Shown one piece after another: positions 9,593 to 19,991 of a DNA stretch of 64,000 nt (position 1 is the first letter of the stretch; the number at the start of each line of letters is the position of its first letter). This stretch comes from Enterobacter sp. Bisph1. GTDB taxonomy: Bacteria; Pseudomonadota; Gammaproteobacteria; Enterobacterales; Enterobacteriaceae. The position numbers and the translations under genes are program-made. Below the pieces are notes generated by a model that did not search any database, was not told the origin of the DNA, and worked only from the letters and a program-made list of their open reading frames with translations. The stretch covers positions 1 to 64,000 of the forward strand of contig NZ_JXAG01000033.1 of the NCBI RefSeq assembly GCF_000814905.1, given 5' to 3'.

Positions 9593-9683
9593 ATCTATCA
9601 CCTCCCTGACCGCGCACTCTCCCAGGCAGCCTTATCGACACAAACGTGATCGCTTTTTTGCCATCGACCGCGATTAAGCGGGG

Positions 9684-12600
9684 TTAACGCTGCACGATCT
9701 CAACCGTATGGTTTTGCCCGTCATCCACTAACGGGATCCTGTCGTCTGCCAGGGTAATGCCATCAACCATTACCTGATACTCGCGGTCAGCGCGGGACAC
9801 GCTGATGCGATACTGGCTGTGCCCATGTTGATAAGTCATGTTAATCGCAGGCCAGCCCGCGGGGAGCTGAGTATGAATGATAAGATCGTTAGCATAACGT
9901 TTGATGCCCAGCAGCTCTTCTGTCAGCAGGCGGTAGGTCCAGCCAGCAGAACCTGTGTACCAGCTCCATCCGGCGCGCCCGGTATGCGGCGCGACGCTGT
10001 AGACATCGGCACTCATCACGTATGGCTCCGCTTTAAAGGTTTCTACGGCGGCTGCGTTAAGGGTGTGATTTATTGGGTTTATCATCGACCACAGTTGCCA
10101 GGCACGCTCGGTTTGGCCCATGCGGGCAAACGCCATTACCGCCCAAATCGCACCATGTGTGTACTGCCCGCCGTTTTCGCGCACGCCCGGCACATACCCC
10201 TGAATGTAACCAGGGTTGGAGCCGTGACCATCAAACGGTGGCGTTAACAGTTTGATTAGCTTCGCATCGTTATCCACCAGGTGGTTATCCAGCGCCTGCA
10301 TCGCCTGGGCGCAGCGTGCCGGGTCAGCGGCCCCGGAGAGCACGGACCAGCTTTGGGCAATCGCATCGATGCGACAATCCTGCGAGGTTTTCGATCCCAG
10401 CGGCGTGCCGTCATCAAAATAGCCGCGCCGGTACCATTCTCCGTCCCAGGCGGAAGCTTCAAGATTTTTTTGCAGACGTAGCGCGTTGGTATGACACAGC
10501 GAGGCGACTCGCTGATCCTGTCGCTGCTCTGCCAGTTCAGCCATCTGCTGTAAAATATCGTACAGGAAAAACCCGAGCCAGACGCTTTCGCCTTTGCCGT
10601 CAATACCGACCCGGTTCATCCCATCATTCCAGTCGCCCGCCCCCATCAGCGGCAGGCCGTGCTGTCCGAAGCGCAGCCCATGCTCAACGGCTTTGACGCA
10701 GTGCAGCCACAGCGTCTCTTCGAGGTGGCTGATGACCGGTGTATCGTAGACCGACTCTTCGCCGGGCTGCAGCGGATGCCCTTCCAGATAAGGAATACTC
10801 TGTTCGAGTATCCCCACGTCGCCGGTGACGGAGACGTAATGACACACCGCGAGCGGCAGCCAGAGATAATCATCGGAACAGAGCGTGCGTACCCCGTTGC
10901 CGTGCGGGGGATGCCACCAGTGCTGCACATCCCCTTCAACAAACTGACGCGATGCACATAGCACTATCTGATCGCGCAGGCGCTCCGGCGCGACATGACT
11001 GAGTGCCAGGGTATCCTGCAACTGGTCGCGGAAACCAAATGCACCGCCGGACTGGTAATAACCGCTACGCGCCATCAGTCGACAGGCCATTGTCTGATAC
11101 AGCAGCCAGCCGTTCACTAGCAAATCAACGCTGGTATCGGGCGTGTTGACCACTATTTTATCAAGTACCGAATGCCAGTAGCGGTGCACATTTTGCAACT
11201 CTTCACGCGCCGCATCTTCATTCAGATAACGGACCAGCGTCTCATGGGCGCGGCCAGGATTGCCCTCGACGCCGAGGACAAAAATAAAGATCTTCTGGTC
11301 GCCATCAATCAGCGTGGTTGATGAGTGGATCGCACCGCACGGATCGAGACCAGCACCGGTTTTACCCGACAGCCGACGCAGTTTCATCGCCGCCGGGGTT
11401 TGCAGGGAGCCGTTGCGGCCAATAAATTCGCGCCTGTCGCCCGTTAACGTGCTATGGGGCGTATTGACGGCAAAAAAGGCGGTTCGTTCGCCGCCGCTCG
11501 CGCCATAGAAATTATTCGCCATCACGCCGCTGCCGCCGGGAAAGTGGGTGGTATGGGTAACGATATGCGCGGCCGATCGCGTACGTGACTCGCCGAGTGT
11601 CCACTCGACATAGCCGGTGACGGATAATTTACGTGTGCGGCCCGAATTATTACTGAGTTTAAGCTGCATAATCTTAACCGGTGCATGTTCGGCCACCAGC
11701 ACCGTTAGTTCACTGTCGATGCCGCTTTCACGGTGGGCAAACACGCTGTAACCGAAACCGTGACGCGCCAGATAATCGCCCTGTCCGCGTACGGGCAGCG
11801 CCGTCGGCGACCAGCACGCCCCGCTCTCTTCATCACGCAGATAAAACGCTTCACCGCTTCTGTCACTCACCGGATCGTTTTCCCACGGCGTTAAGCGGTA
11901 TTCATGAGCATTTTCAAACCAGCTATAGGCCTGTCCGGCTTCTGAAATGACGCTACCAAACAGGGCGTTAGCCAGCACATTTGACCAGGGCGCTGGCGTC
12001 GGCTCGTTTTCCCGCAGGACAATTTGATACTCGCGCCCGTCCTGGGAAAAGCCGCCTAATCCATTGAAATGGCGCAGCGGGTCGGTATCCGGCGTCCAGT
12101 CCTGATGGCGATGGGGTCCGGCAAAAACGTCGGGAATAAAGGGCGTGATCGGCCTTTTTGCCGCGTGCAGACGCTGGTTAAGTTGCTCATGCAGCCCACC
12201 CGCGCGGCCATCCAGATACAGTGAGGCCACGCTCATCAGCAGCTGCTTATCTTCGGCAGATAAGTGTTCACTGTTGCGGATAAAAATCCCCCCCGATTTA
12301 TCCAGCAGGCTGGCTTCTGAACCCGCATAGATAAGATCCAGAATCTGCGTCTGCAGCCCCTGCTGGTAGCCGCCGGGGCTGTTATTAAGAATAACCAGGT
12401 CTACTTCCAGCCCTTTTAGCCGCCAGTAGCGATGCGCCTGAATCAGCGTCGCCACCAGAGTGATTCGCTCTTCACTGCTGATGCTGAGAAGGACAATTGG
12501 CAAATCCCCTGAAATACCCCAGCCCCACAGGCCGGACTGCCCGCGTCGGTTACGGCTGATGATCTGCTCATCGGCACGTAACTCATGGCAGGGATAGAGT

Positions 12601-15600
12601 ATGGCGCTGGCGAGGCGGTTAAATAACGTTGCGTCATCTTCACTGGCGTTCATCTGCCGTAACACGACCAGGCTGTGGGACCAGGCCAGTTCGAATACGC
12701 GCTCGGCAATAGGGTGATCGCGATATTTCTCCAGCAATGCCAGGCTCTGCGGACGGTTTTCGCTAATGCCATAAATAATATCAATCGTTAACGGCTGGCC
12801 GGGCTGCAGCGTTACCGAATGGCGTATCGCCAGCACCGGATCCAGCACCGCGCCCGCGGTGTTGCTAAGAGGACCGGGTATACGGCTTGCCGCAGCATCG
12901 GCTGGGCTTCTTCCCCGGCCAATAAATTTTGCGCGGTCGGTTTCAAACGAGACGCTACCGGGCTTGCTGCCGTGCACCACCATCATATGAAAAAGATACG
13001 GGCTCTGTTCATCGGGTGCACGGGAACGGCGGTGACAAAGAATGGCGTCGCGGGTGGGATCTATTTCGGTCTGAATAAACAGATTGCTGAATGCCGGGTG
13101 CGCCCGATCGCTGGCTTCCGGGGCCAGCACAACTTCGGCATAGGTGGTTAGTTCCAACGTGCGCGGCGCGCGGCCACGATGCACCAGCGTCACCCGGCGC
13201 AGTTCAATATCATCTTCCGGGGAGACCGCAACCTGGGTTTTGACAATCAGCGAGCCGAAGACGCGCCTGAATTCTGCCCCCGCATCGGTAAAGACGATTT
13301 CCTCGCTAATATCAGGACTGCCACCGGTAGGTTGCAAGCTATTACTCCACACCTCGCCGGTTTGTGGATCGTGGATGTAACAGAATTTACCCCAATTATC
13401 ACGGGTGGTATCACTGCGCCAGCGCGTCAGGGCAATGTTATTCCAGCGGCTGTAACACCCGCCGCCGGGCGTGATCATCAGATGGTAATGACCGTTGGAC
13501 AGCAGCTGTATTTCGGGCGTTGGGCTATCGGCACGGGTGAAGATGCGCGGTTCATAGTGCGCGGGTCTGACACGGCCTTCATGGGATTCAAAGTGGCGAC
13601 GAGGGCTGTAGAGTTCAACAGCATCCGGCACGCGCTCCTGCAGCAGCAGGCTTGCCGACATAAACTCCCGACTCGACATAAAACGTTGCGCCATCGGAGC
13701 GTCAAGCAGCAGATGGGCCAGCGCCTGAAAGCCCATTCCCTGGTGATGCGCCATCCAGGATCGTACTACCACGAACAGCTGCCCGCTGGCCAGCCGCGAC
13801 GGCGTATAGTCTAGTGCTTCATAAAAGCCGTATTCGCCGCAGGCGCCGTTTTTCTCCAGCCTGAGTAGATTTTCACAGGCCTTCAGCGGTGAAACCATTA
13901 ACGCCATTAACGTGGCGTACGGGGCGACGACCATATCGTCTGCCAGTCCCCGACGCAGGCCCAGACCGGGTACGCCAAAGGCCTGATACTGATAATTGTG
14001 CTGCACATCAAACGCATGATAGCCCGACTCCGATACGCCCCATGGCACGCCGCGCTCTTTGCCCCAGTCTATCTGGCGCATCACCGCTGACTTGCTCATC
14101 TCATCAAGCAGGCTGCCGTGCCACACCGGCATCACCAGATTGGGCATCAAATATTCAAACATCGAGCCGCTCCAGGACATCAGCGCGGTTTCGTTATCAA
14201 TGGTGGTAAAGAGCCGTCCTAGCGCATACCAGTGTTTCAGCGGCAGCTGATTAGTGGCGATAGCGACAAAGCTGGTCAGGCGGATTTCAGACGGCAGCAG
14301 ATCGTAATGGCTTTTATCCAGCGTATTGCTATCGCAGTTGTAGCCGACGCTGAGCAGGCTGGTGGCTTCATTGAAGAGAAAAGCAAAATCCATATGCGCA
14401 TGATCGTACAGCCTCTGTTCCAGCTCGCTGATAATGTCCAGCCGCAGGCGAGCCTGAACGATCACCGAGGCCGGCGGCGTTCCTTCACCGGTAAAGGCCG
14501 CGCGGGCAAGCCAGTTGAGGGTCGGCAGCGTCGGGCTGCTGAAGCTGGTGGGTAACCAGCCGAGCAGATGCGACCATTCACGGCAAAGCTCTACCAGTTG
14601 ATGCTCGAGATGTTCCGTCCAGCGTACCACCAGCGGGCTCTCCTGCTGACTTGCGCCCTTCAGATGATTGCACTGGGTACGCATTTTTTTCAGTTCATTG
14701 AGCATCTCGCCGAGCGGCAACGACGCCGCGCTGAGGCACTGTTTGCGCAGCAATTTCAAACTGTCGGGCGTCTCTTGCCGCCAGTGATGTTGCAGAATCG
14801 CCAGCGTATCGTTCAGCCCGGCAAGAACCTGCTGCGCGTTCAAAATCGGTGCATCGCGCATCGCCGACAGCCCTTTACGCAGCGTCAGTAAATGACCGGC
14901 CATATTGCCGCTGTCCACGCTTGAGACATAGCGCGGGTTGAGCGGCGCGAGGGTGCGTGTGTCATACCAGTTATATAAATGGCCGCGAAAGTGCTCCATT
15001 TTATCCAGCGTATCGAGGGTCTGGGTGATGCGCTGCAACACCTCGCCGCCCGGCAGGTAACCAAAATCCCAGGCCGTCAGATTAGCCAGTAGAGAGAGCC
15101 CAATATTGGTGGGCGAGGTGCGATGGGCAATTGTCGGATGGGGGATTTCCTGATAGTTATCCGGCGGGAGCCAGTTCTCTTTCGCCGTGGCAAAGGTCTC
15201 AAAAAAGGCCCAAATTTCACGACTGGTTCTGCGCAGCAGCAGTTTCTGTTGCTGATTCGGTGAAAAGGTTTTGCGCGCAGGCGGTCGGCTCAGCCAGCTC
15301 AGCAGCAGCGGAGCCAGGCACCACAAGAGAGTGACGGGCAGCGCGATAGCGAGAAACTGCGGTCTGAACAGCATGGTCAGCGCCGTCAGCGCGACGCCGC
15401 ACACCACATTTAGCCACATCGCCGCATAAACCCGCATCGCCGAGAGTTTGGCTGCGTTATTCGGGCTATAGCTTGTCCATTGGGTGAGATTACGGTGGCT
15501 GACGCCAAGCCGCCACAGCGTCACGACAATCGCGTACAGCGAATAGCCAGCTTCATGGGGCAACAGAATAAAGTTGAGCCCAATGCGCGAAATGCGCTTC

Positions 15601-18263
15601 AGCGCCCTGCTGGCCACCAGTAACAGATGCTGCCTGAGAGGACGGCGCGCAGGTTTATGCACCAGGTCGTAGGCAATGCAAAATAGCGCGGGCAGCAGCC
15701 AGATAAGGAGCAGCACGCCCAGCCAGTACAGCGAATTGGGCACCCAAAGCAGCGTGCTAAACAGTAACAGCAGCAGCGAAGGTGCCACCAGGCTGCGGCG
15801 CAGGTTATCAAACAGCTTCCAGCGCGAAAGCAGCGAGAGCGGGTTTTTACCCCGGCTGCCATCCCCTTTGCGCACACGCAATTTAAGCCAGTTAAGCAGT
15901 TGCCAGTCGCCTCGGATCCAGCGCGTACGGCGCGCGACATCGGAAAGATAGTTATTTGGATACTGCTCGTAGAGCAGGACTTCGCTCAGTAGCCCGGCGC
16001 GGGCATAGCACCCTTCCAGCAAATCATGGCTAAGCACCAGGTTTTCCGGGCAGGTATTGCCGGTGGCCTGGACAAAGATATCGACATCATAAATCCCCTT
16101 CCCAACAAAGGATCCCTCTTCGAACAGATCCTGATAGATATCAGAGGACATCATCGAATAGGGGTTATTACCCGGTACGCCACTGCGCAACGCGGCATAG
16201 CCTCCCTGGCCGTCACGCGGCATCTCCTCCGCAAGCCCTGGCTGTAAGATTCCATATCCTTTAACCACCCTCTGGCGTAGCGGATCGTACTCTGGCTTGT
16301 TCAAAGGGTGCGCCATGGTGGCCACCAGCTTATGCGCGGTATCACGCGGCAGGAGCGTATCGCTGTCCAGCGTAATGACATATTTAATATGCACGGGCAG
16401 CAGCGATGCGGGCATGTCAGCCACGGTGGAAAATTGCTTATCAGGATGCCGTAACCAGCTGTTCAACATCGCCAGTTTGCCGCGCTTGCGTTCATACCCC
16501 ATCCAGATGCCCTGCGCCGGGTTCCATGCGGGCGCACGGTGCAGCAGATAAAAGCGCTGTCGGCTGCAGGGATAACGGCGGTTTAGATTCTCCGTCTCCG
16601 CTATCGCTTGTTTTAATAGCAGATGCTGTTCGGCGGTATTTTCCTCTGCCGAGTCAGCAAAATCCGTTAGCAGTGCGAAACAGAGATTGTCGTCCTGATT
16701 GCCAATCCAGCACACTTCAAGGCTGGTAAGGAGTTGGCTCAGGCTTTCCCGACTTGTCAGCATGCAGGGAATGACCACCATCGCCGACGAAGCCACCGGA
16801 ATTCCTTCGGAAAAATCCATTCTCGGCAGCGGCCGGGGCACGCGAAAACGGGTGGTCATTTCACTTAACAGCTCGCTGACCAGCTGGCTTACCGCTACGA
16901 TCAGGGGCAGCGCCAACAGGATAAGCCACCAGCCGATGGCGTAACGCGCCGTTTCGTACAAGATGGCGGCCGTCGCGGCGGTGGTTAATAAACTCATGCT
17001 GCCAAGCCAGGACAACAAAGGGAATTTGTAGAAATGGTGGCGTAAATATTTAAGGCCTGAGGTATCAACCGACAGCTTAAGCTCAAACGACCGACGCCCT
17101 TCGCCCATCAGATAATAACCAATATGGTGCTGCGCCTCGTCGGGGGCGGCTTGAGCCGAAAGCGCCAGCGCGCGGCTTGCCACCTCTGGTTCGCTGAGCC
17201 GGCTTTCCCGGGCCAGAATCTCAATTACGTGGCGGTAATGATCGCGGGTATCAAAATGCATACGCGCGTAAATCCCGGCGGGATCGCAGCGTAACGTCTG
17301 CTCGACGACGCTGATGGTCTCCGCGAATTCAGCCCAGTTGGTTTCATTGAGTAAGCGTAAACCGGCAATGCTGTTGCTTACCGAAAGCTGATTGGCTGCA
17401 AGCTGCTGATTGAAGCCATGGATCAGCACTTCGCTGGTGAGGCCCTGTTCGCCCAGACGCTGTTCCACCCAGCTCAGCGGTAGCGCCAGCGCATTGCCAT
17501 GCCCTTGAAGACGACGCACCAGTTCGGCAACAAAGGCGCTGGTCAAAGGCGGGCGCGAGCGCGCCATATCGGCGATGACCATGATCAGATCCGCAGGGGC
17601 GTTTTCCGCGCATTCAATCATCCGTGTTATCCACGTATCGGCAAGACTACGCTCTTGCTGGGCCTGTACCACCTCAATACTGACCCGCCGCAGGTTTTCA
17701 ATCAGCGCCAGGCGCAGCATACCGGGTAATGCCCAGATTTCCCCTAAGGTGAGCGGCGTGACCTGCTGGTAAGCTTTGATATAACTGGTCAGGCTGGCGG
17801 TATCCCAGCGGCCATCGCCATGGGCAACGGCTTCTGAGGCGATATCATAGATGCGTGGACAAGGGTGTGGAGAGGCCAGCGAAGGAAGTTCTTTGCCAAA
17901 GCTTTTCGGCAGATGCTGACGGACGTTGCGGATCTGCTCCTCAATCAAATAGTAGTTGTCCAACAACCACTCTGCGGCGGGCATGATGCTGTTTTTTTTA
18001 CCGTCATTGAGTTCGTAACAGTTTTGGGTAATGACCGCCTCGTTGTCGTTTAGCCGCCTGAGCAAATAGTACGGTATTTTATCCGTCGTTAATTTATGCG
18101 TACGCGCCAGCTTTTGGCCGTAACGTTCCAGCTGCGGCGTTGAAAAGAGTTCCGATCGCTGTCTGTGTTCACCCGCCGGATCGTGCGCAGGAAAAGGAAC
18201 AACGATTGATGATTTCGTCATAATGCGGCGTGGGCGAAGCCAGGCCGATGGATTCATTTTCAT
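9684..18263 (-). CDS. cyclic beta-1,2-glucan synthase (NdvB/ChvB type)
   Basis: This inner-membrane enzyme of 2859 residues is built like NdvB/ChvB, which make cyclic beta-1,2-glucans for osmotic adaptation and plant interaction. The N-terminal third holds a GT84 glycosyltransferase: a DSD motif in ITLDSDTLLPRD near residue 634 and an RRTRWIRGDW motif, flanked by hydrophobic membrane segments (around 415-460, 800-850 and 920-970). Two glycoside-phosphorylase N-terminal beta-sandwich repeats follow. The C-terminus is a GH94 phosphorylase-like (alpha/alpha)6 domain with GAGDWNDGMNR near residue 2545, thought to set chain length. The start is uncertain: ATG codons at 18263, 18257 and 18221 all lack a strong ribosome site. 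It stands alone, with no exporter (NdvA/ChvA) nearby. Confidence 0.93.
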   Translation of the reverse strand: MKMNPSAWLRPRRIMTKSSIVVPFPAHDPAGEHRQRSELFSTPQLERYGQKLARTHKLTTDKIPYYLLRRLNDNEAVITQNCYELNDGKKNSIMPAAEWLLDNYYLIEEQIRNVRQHLPKSFGKELPSLASPHPCPRIYDIASEAVAHGDGRWDTASLTSYIKAYQQVTPLTLGEIWALPGMLRLALIENLRRVSIEVVQAQQERSLADTWITRMIECAENAPADLIMVIADMARSRPPLTSAFVAELVRRLQGHGNALALPLSWVEQRLGEQGLTSEVLIHGFNQQLAANQLSVSNSIAGLRLLNETNWAEFAETISVVEQTLRCDPAGIYARMHFDTRDHYRHVIEILARESRLSEPEVASRALALSAQAAPDEAQHHIGYYLMGEGRRSFELKLSVDTSGLKYLRHHFYKFPLLSWLGSMSLLTTAATAAILYETARYAIGWWLILLALPLIVAVSQLVSELLSEMTTRFRVPRPLPRMDFSEGIPVASSAMVVIPCMLTSRESLSQLLTSLEVCWIGNQDDNLCFALLTDFADSAEENTAEQHLLLKQAIAETENLNRRYPCSRQRFYLLHRAPAWNPAQGIWMGYERKRGKLAMLNSWLRHPDKQFSTVADMPASLLPVHIKYVITLDSDTLLPRDTAHKLVATMAHPLNKPEYDPLRQRVVKGYGILQPGLAEEMPRDGQGGYAALRSGVPGNNPYSMMSSDIYQDLFEEGSFVGKGIYDVDIFVQATGNTCPENLVLSHDLLEGCYARAGLLSEVLLYEQYPNNYLSDVARRTRWIRGDWQLLNWLKLRVRKGDGSRGKNPLSLLSRWKLFDNLRRSLVAPSLLLLLFSTLLWVPNSLYWLGVLLLIWLLPALFCIAYDLVHKPARRPLRQHLLLVASRALKRISRIGLNFILLPHEAGYSLYAIVVTLWRLGVSHRNLTQWTSYSPNNAAKLSAMRVYAAMWLNVVCGVALTALTMLFRPQFLAIALPVTLLWCLAPLLLSWLSRPPARKTFSPNQQQKLLLRRTSREIWAFFETFATAKENWLPPDNYQEIPHPTIAHRTSPTNIGLSLLANLTAWDFGYLPGGEVLQRITQTLDTLDKMEHFRGHLYNWYDTRTLAPLNPRYVSSVDSGNMAGHLLTLRKGLSAMRDAPILNAQQVLAGLNDTLAILQHHWRQETPDSLKLLRKQCLSAASLPLGEMLNELKKMRTQCNHLKGASQQESPLVVRWTEHLEHQLVELCREWSHLLGWLPTSFSSPTLPTLNWLARAAFTGEGTPPASVIVQARLRLDIISELEQRLYDHAHMDFAFLFNEATSLLSVGYNCDSNTLDKSHYDLLPSEIRLTSFVAIATNQLPLKHWYALGRLFTTIDNETALMSWSGSMFEYLMPNLVMPVWHGSLLDEMSKSAVMRQIDWGKERGVPWGVSESGYHAFDVQHNYQYQAFGVPGLGLRRGLADDMVVAPYATLMALMVSPLKACENLLRLEKNGACGEYGFYEALDYTPSRLASGQLFVVVRSWMAHHQGMGFQALAHLLLDAPMAQRFMSSREFMSASLLLQERVPDAVELYSPRRHFESHEGRVRPAHYEPRIFTRADSPTPEIQLLSNGHYHLMITPGGGCYSRWNNIALTRWRSDTTRDNWGKFCYIHDPQTGEVWSNSLQPTGGSPDISEEIVFTDAGAEFRRVFGSLIVKTQVAVSPEDDIELRRVTLVHRGRAPRTLELTTYAEVVLAPEASDRAHPAFSNLFIQTEIDPTRDAILCHRRSRAPDEQSPYLFHMMVVHGSKPGSVSFETDRAKFIGRGRSPADAAASRIPGPLSNTAGAVLDPVLAIRHSVTLQPGQPLTIDIIYGISENRPQSLALLEKYRDHPIAERVFELAWSHSLVVLRQMNASEDDATLFNRLASAILYPCHELRADEQIISRNRRGQSGLWGWGISGDLPIVLLSISSEERITLVATLIQAHRYWRLKGLEVDLVILNNSPGGYQQGLQTQILDLIYAGSEASLLDKSGGIFIRNSEHLSAEDKQLLMSVASLYLDGRAGGLHEQLNQRLHAAKRPITPFIPDVFAGPHRHQDWTPDTDPLRHFNGLGGFSQDGREYQIVLRENEPTPAPWSNVLANALFGSVISEAGQAYSWFENAHEYRLTPWENDPVSDRSGEAFYLRDEESGACWSPTALPVRGQGDYLARHGFGYSVFAHRESGIDSELTVLVAEHAPVKIMQLKLSNNSGRTRKLSVTGYVEWTLGESRTRSAAHIVTHTTHFPGGSGVMANNFYGASGGERTAFFAVNTPHSTLTGDRREFIGRNGSLQTPAAMKLRRLSGKTGAGLDPCGAIHSSTTLIDGDQKIFIFVLGVEGNPGRAHETLVRYLNEDAAREELQNVHRYWHSVLDKIVVNTPDTSVDLLVNGWLLYQTMACRLMARSGYYQSGGAFGFRDQLQDTLALSHVAPERLRDQIVLCASRQFVEGDVQHWWHPPHGNGVRTLCSDDYLWLPLAVCHYVSVTGDVGILEQSIPYLEGHPLQPGEESVYDTPVISHLEETLWLHCVKAVEHGLRFGQHGLPLMGAGDWNDGMNRVGIDGKGESVWLGFFLYDILQQMAELAEQRQDQRVASLCHTNALRLQKNLEASAWDGEWYRRGYFDDGTPLGSKTSQDCRIDAIAQSWSVLSGAADPARCAQAMQALDNHLVDNDAKLIKLLTPPFDGHGSNPGYIQGYVPGVRENGGQYTHGAIWAVMAFARMGQTERAWQLWSMINPINHTLNAAAVETFKAEPYVMSADVYSVAPHTGRAGWSWYTGSAGWTYRLLTEELLGIKRYANDLIIHTQLPAGWPAINMTYQHGHSQYRISVSRADREYQVMVDGITLADDRIPLVDDGQNHTVEIVQR

Positions 18264-18597
18264 AAGATTGCTCAGAAGCGACCGTTAACGCGCAGGAGCA
18301 GTTGCGAAATCAGTTCAGAAACGTTCTCTCGAGATGGGCGTAAGGCATCAGGGATTTAACAGCTGCTGGGCTAATTGTTCAGTATAGAACATTGAAATTT
18401 TTGAGCCGAAATCAGGAACGAGCGTGAAGAGAAAAGAGTGCAGAGACAGGATGATAGTTTCTCTGCTTGAGGATAATTAGCGTAAAAAGAAAGGACGTAA
18501 TGCCCAATTTCCATGACATAACATCGCGCTGCATTAAATTTTTTTCATCGCTTTCGCGCGCGGTTATCTCTTTTTAAACGGGGCATAGTGTGCTGCG
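18264..18597. other. gene-free region upstream of the glucan synthase
   Basis: This 334-bp stretch lies between the glucan synthase start and the ymcF stop. It should hold the glucan synthase promoter, but no convincing -35/-10 pair or operator stood out. No open frame has a good ribosome site. Confidence 0.5.
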
Positions 18598-18786
18598 TTA
18601 GCCGGCACGTTGAATCGCGGTCATCCGGTAAATGTCATAAGCGTGAATTCGGTCAAATGTCATCATCGACGATTTACAAAAAATGCATTTTGCGCCGTAG
18701 GGGTTGTTTTCTGTTACATCAAAATGGGAAATTCTGTATTGTGAGCCGTGGCAGCACGGACATCTAAAATGAATACTGTCGGTCAT
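18598..18786 (-). CDS. ymcF: small zinc-ribbon cold-shock protein YmcF
   Basis: This 62-residue protein has two CxxC-type pairs (CPCC near residue 9 and CIFC near 34) that could bind zinc. The FRCPCCHGSQYR opening and the GAKCIFCKS segment match my recollection of E. coli YmcF, a small protein encoded after cspG and made in the cold. It lies 175 bp after the cspG-like gene on the same strand, the same order as in E. coli. The ribosome site is weak (AAGG). The biochemical function of the family is not known. Confidence 0.82.
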   Translation of the reverse strand: MTDSIHFRCPCCHGSQYRISHFDVTENNPYGAKCIFCKSSMMTFDRIHAYDIYRMTAIQRAG

Positions 18787-18961
18787 AGTGTTAGCCTTTA
18801 TATACGTTGGATCTCACTGTCGTGAGGTAAAAATGGTAGGTCGTCTTACGCAGGTACATTTAAATAAAATTTACGTTATTTTGACATGCGTAAGATACTT
18901 CTGATTTATCCATGCAGGCTTTTGCCCGTAACGCTCGCGTAAATCAGAAGCCGTATACGCG

Positions 18962-19177
18962 TTATTCTTTGATAATAACATTCGCTGCTGCCGGGCCTTT
19001 CGCCCCTGCACCAATCGTAAATTCAACCTTCTGCCCCTCAAAAAGGGTGCGTTCGCTTTCACCTTCAATCGCAGAGAAATGGACAAACACGTCCTTACTG
19101 CCATCGTTCGGGGTGATAAAACCAAAGCCTTTATCGGCGTTAAAGTATTTTACTAATCCGTTAATTTTTGCGGACAT
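18962..19177 (-). CDS. cspG: cold-shock protein, CspG-like
   Basis: This 71-residue CspA-family protein binds single-stranded nucleic acid and melts RNA structure in the cold. It has both RNP motifs (KGFGFI and VFVHF). The start MSAKINGL has AAAGGA just upstream; a longer frame to 19258 runs through what should be the long 5' leader typical of csp mRNAs. The usual KWFN motif reads KYFN here, so an otherwise conserved aromatic is Tyr instead of Trp. The symbol rests on the arrangement with ymcF and the divergent cspH, as in E. coli; by sequence alone CspB, CspI or CspG would all fit. Confidence 0.88.
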   Translation of the reverse strand: MSAKINGLVKYFNADKGFGFITPNDGSKDVFVHFSAIEGESERTLFEGQKVEFTIGAGAKGPAAANVIIKE

Positions 19178-19473
19178 TCTTCTTTCCTTTGTGGTTAAGG
19201 CCCTGAGGCGTAAAGGGTTGGTATGACAGAAATTATCAATACTAAAGAAGAGACTCAAAGGAAGGAGGTATCAGCGATAGCGCCTGGAGATGAGAGGAAT
19301 GAGTAATTGACTTTCCGATTTTCGAACCCAACGAGCATTAACGCACGCTAAACAAATAATAACAACGTTTATTTTAGCCATCTGGATACCTGCTTAATAT
19401 AAACGGCAGAAAAATAGCTTAATTTTGAGTTTAATGTATAGTTACCGCTGTTTTTAGCTTAGAAGGTTGTTAC
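19178..19473. promoter_or_regulatory. divergent cspG/cspH leader and promoter region
   Basis: This 296-bp region separates the two divergent csp genes and must contain both promoters and the long cspG mRNA leader. No coding frame is credible. Cold-box elements are expected from the family but I could not place one with confidence. Confidence 0.55.
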
Positions 19474-19686
19474 TTGTTCCAAAAAATGACAGGCATTGTC
19501 AAAATATTTGATAATAAAACCGGCAAGGGTTTAATCATTCCCTCCGATGGACGTAAAGATGTTTCAGTCCATATCTCCGCAGTCTCCGTCTGCGAAACGC
19601 AAAAAATAATCCCCGGTATCCGCGTTGAATTTAGACGCGTCAATGGACTTAAAGGCCCGACCGCGGCAAATGTTTATCTCTCCTGA
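19474..19686 (+). CDS. cspH: CspA-family protein CspH
   Basis: The 70 residues match the length and the characteristic sequence of E. coli CspH ([24 protein letters not shown] at the end). CspH is a divergent paralogue whose RNP1 motif is degenerate (GKGLII instead of GFGFI), so RNA binding may differ from CspA. The start is TTG at 19474, with AGAAGG at 19461-19466 and 7 bases between. The next ATG (19486) would trim four residues and sits less well. It is divergent from the cspG-like gene. Confidence 0.88.
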   Translation: MFQKMTGIVKIFDNKTGKGLIIPSDGRKDVSVHISAVSVCETQKIIPGIRVEFRRVNGLKGPTAANVYLS

Positions 19687-19991
19687 TATCCCGGACCTTA
19701 TTTGTTGAGCGAGCCCGTACGCTGCTTTAGTGGTGTGCGGTAACCTCCAACGCGAGTTGCCCAGAAAGCTGCTTATGTCTGATAAATTCTCAGCAAAAGA
19801 GCGTCCGGAAATTGATAACAGCAGACTAAAATGGACTACAAAATTTACAACTCTTTCCTGGTTGTGATGATAGTTCAGCCAAAGCATTGCTATCATACAA
19901 TTCATCCCCCGGTTATTTCCATGAAGCAAAACGTTTTAGCACCGGTATAGCAACCGTTCAAACATGATATATAATAGGGAAGTCATTACCC
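19687..19991. other. gene-free region before the ferritin-like gene
   Basis: No supported gene lies in these 305 bp. A long minus-strand open frame (19564-19929) runs antisense into cspH and has no ribosome site. The segment turns AT-rich towards the next gene, and GGGAAG at 19977-19982 is that gene's ribosome site. Confidence 0.5.

Noticed and set aside
18871-19125. 84-codon minus-strand frame over the cspG-like gene
   Set aside because: It overlaps the csp gene in another phase and only its last 30 codons are unique, with no ribosome site.
19564-19929. 121-codon minus-strand frame past cspH
   Set aside because: It is antisense to cspH for a third of its length and has no ribosome site.
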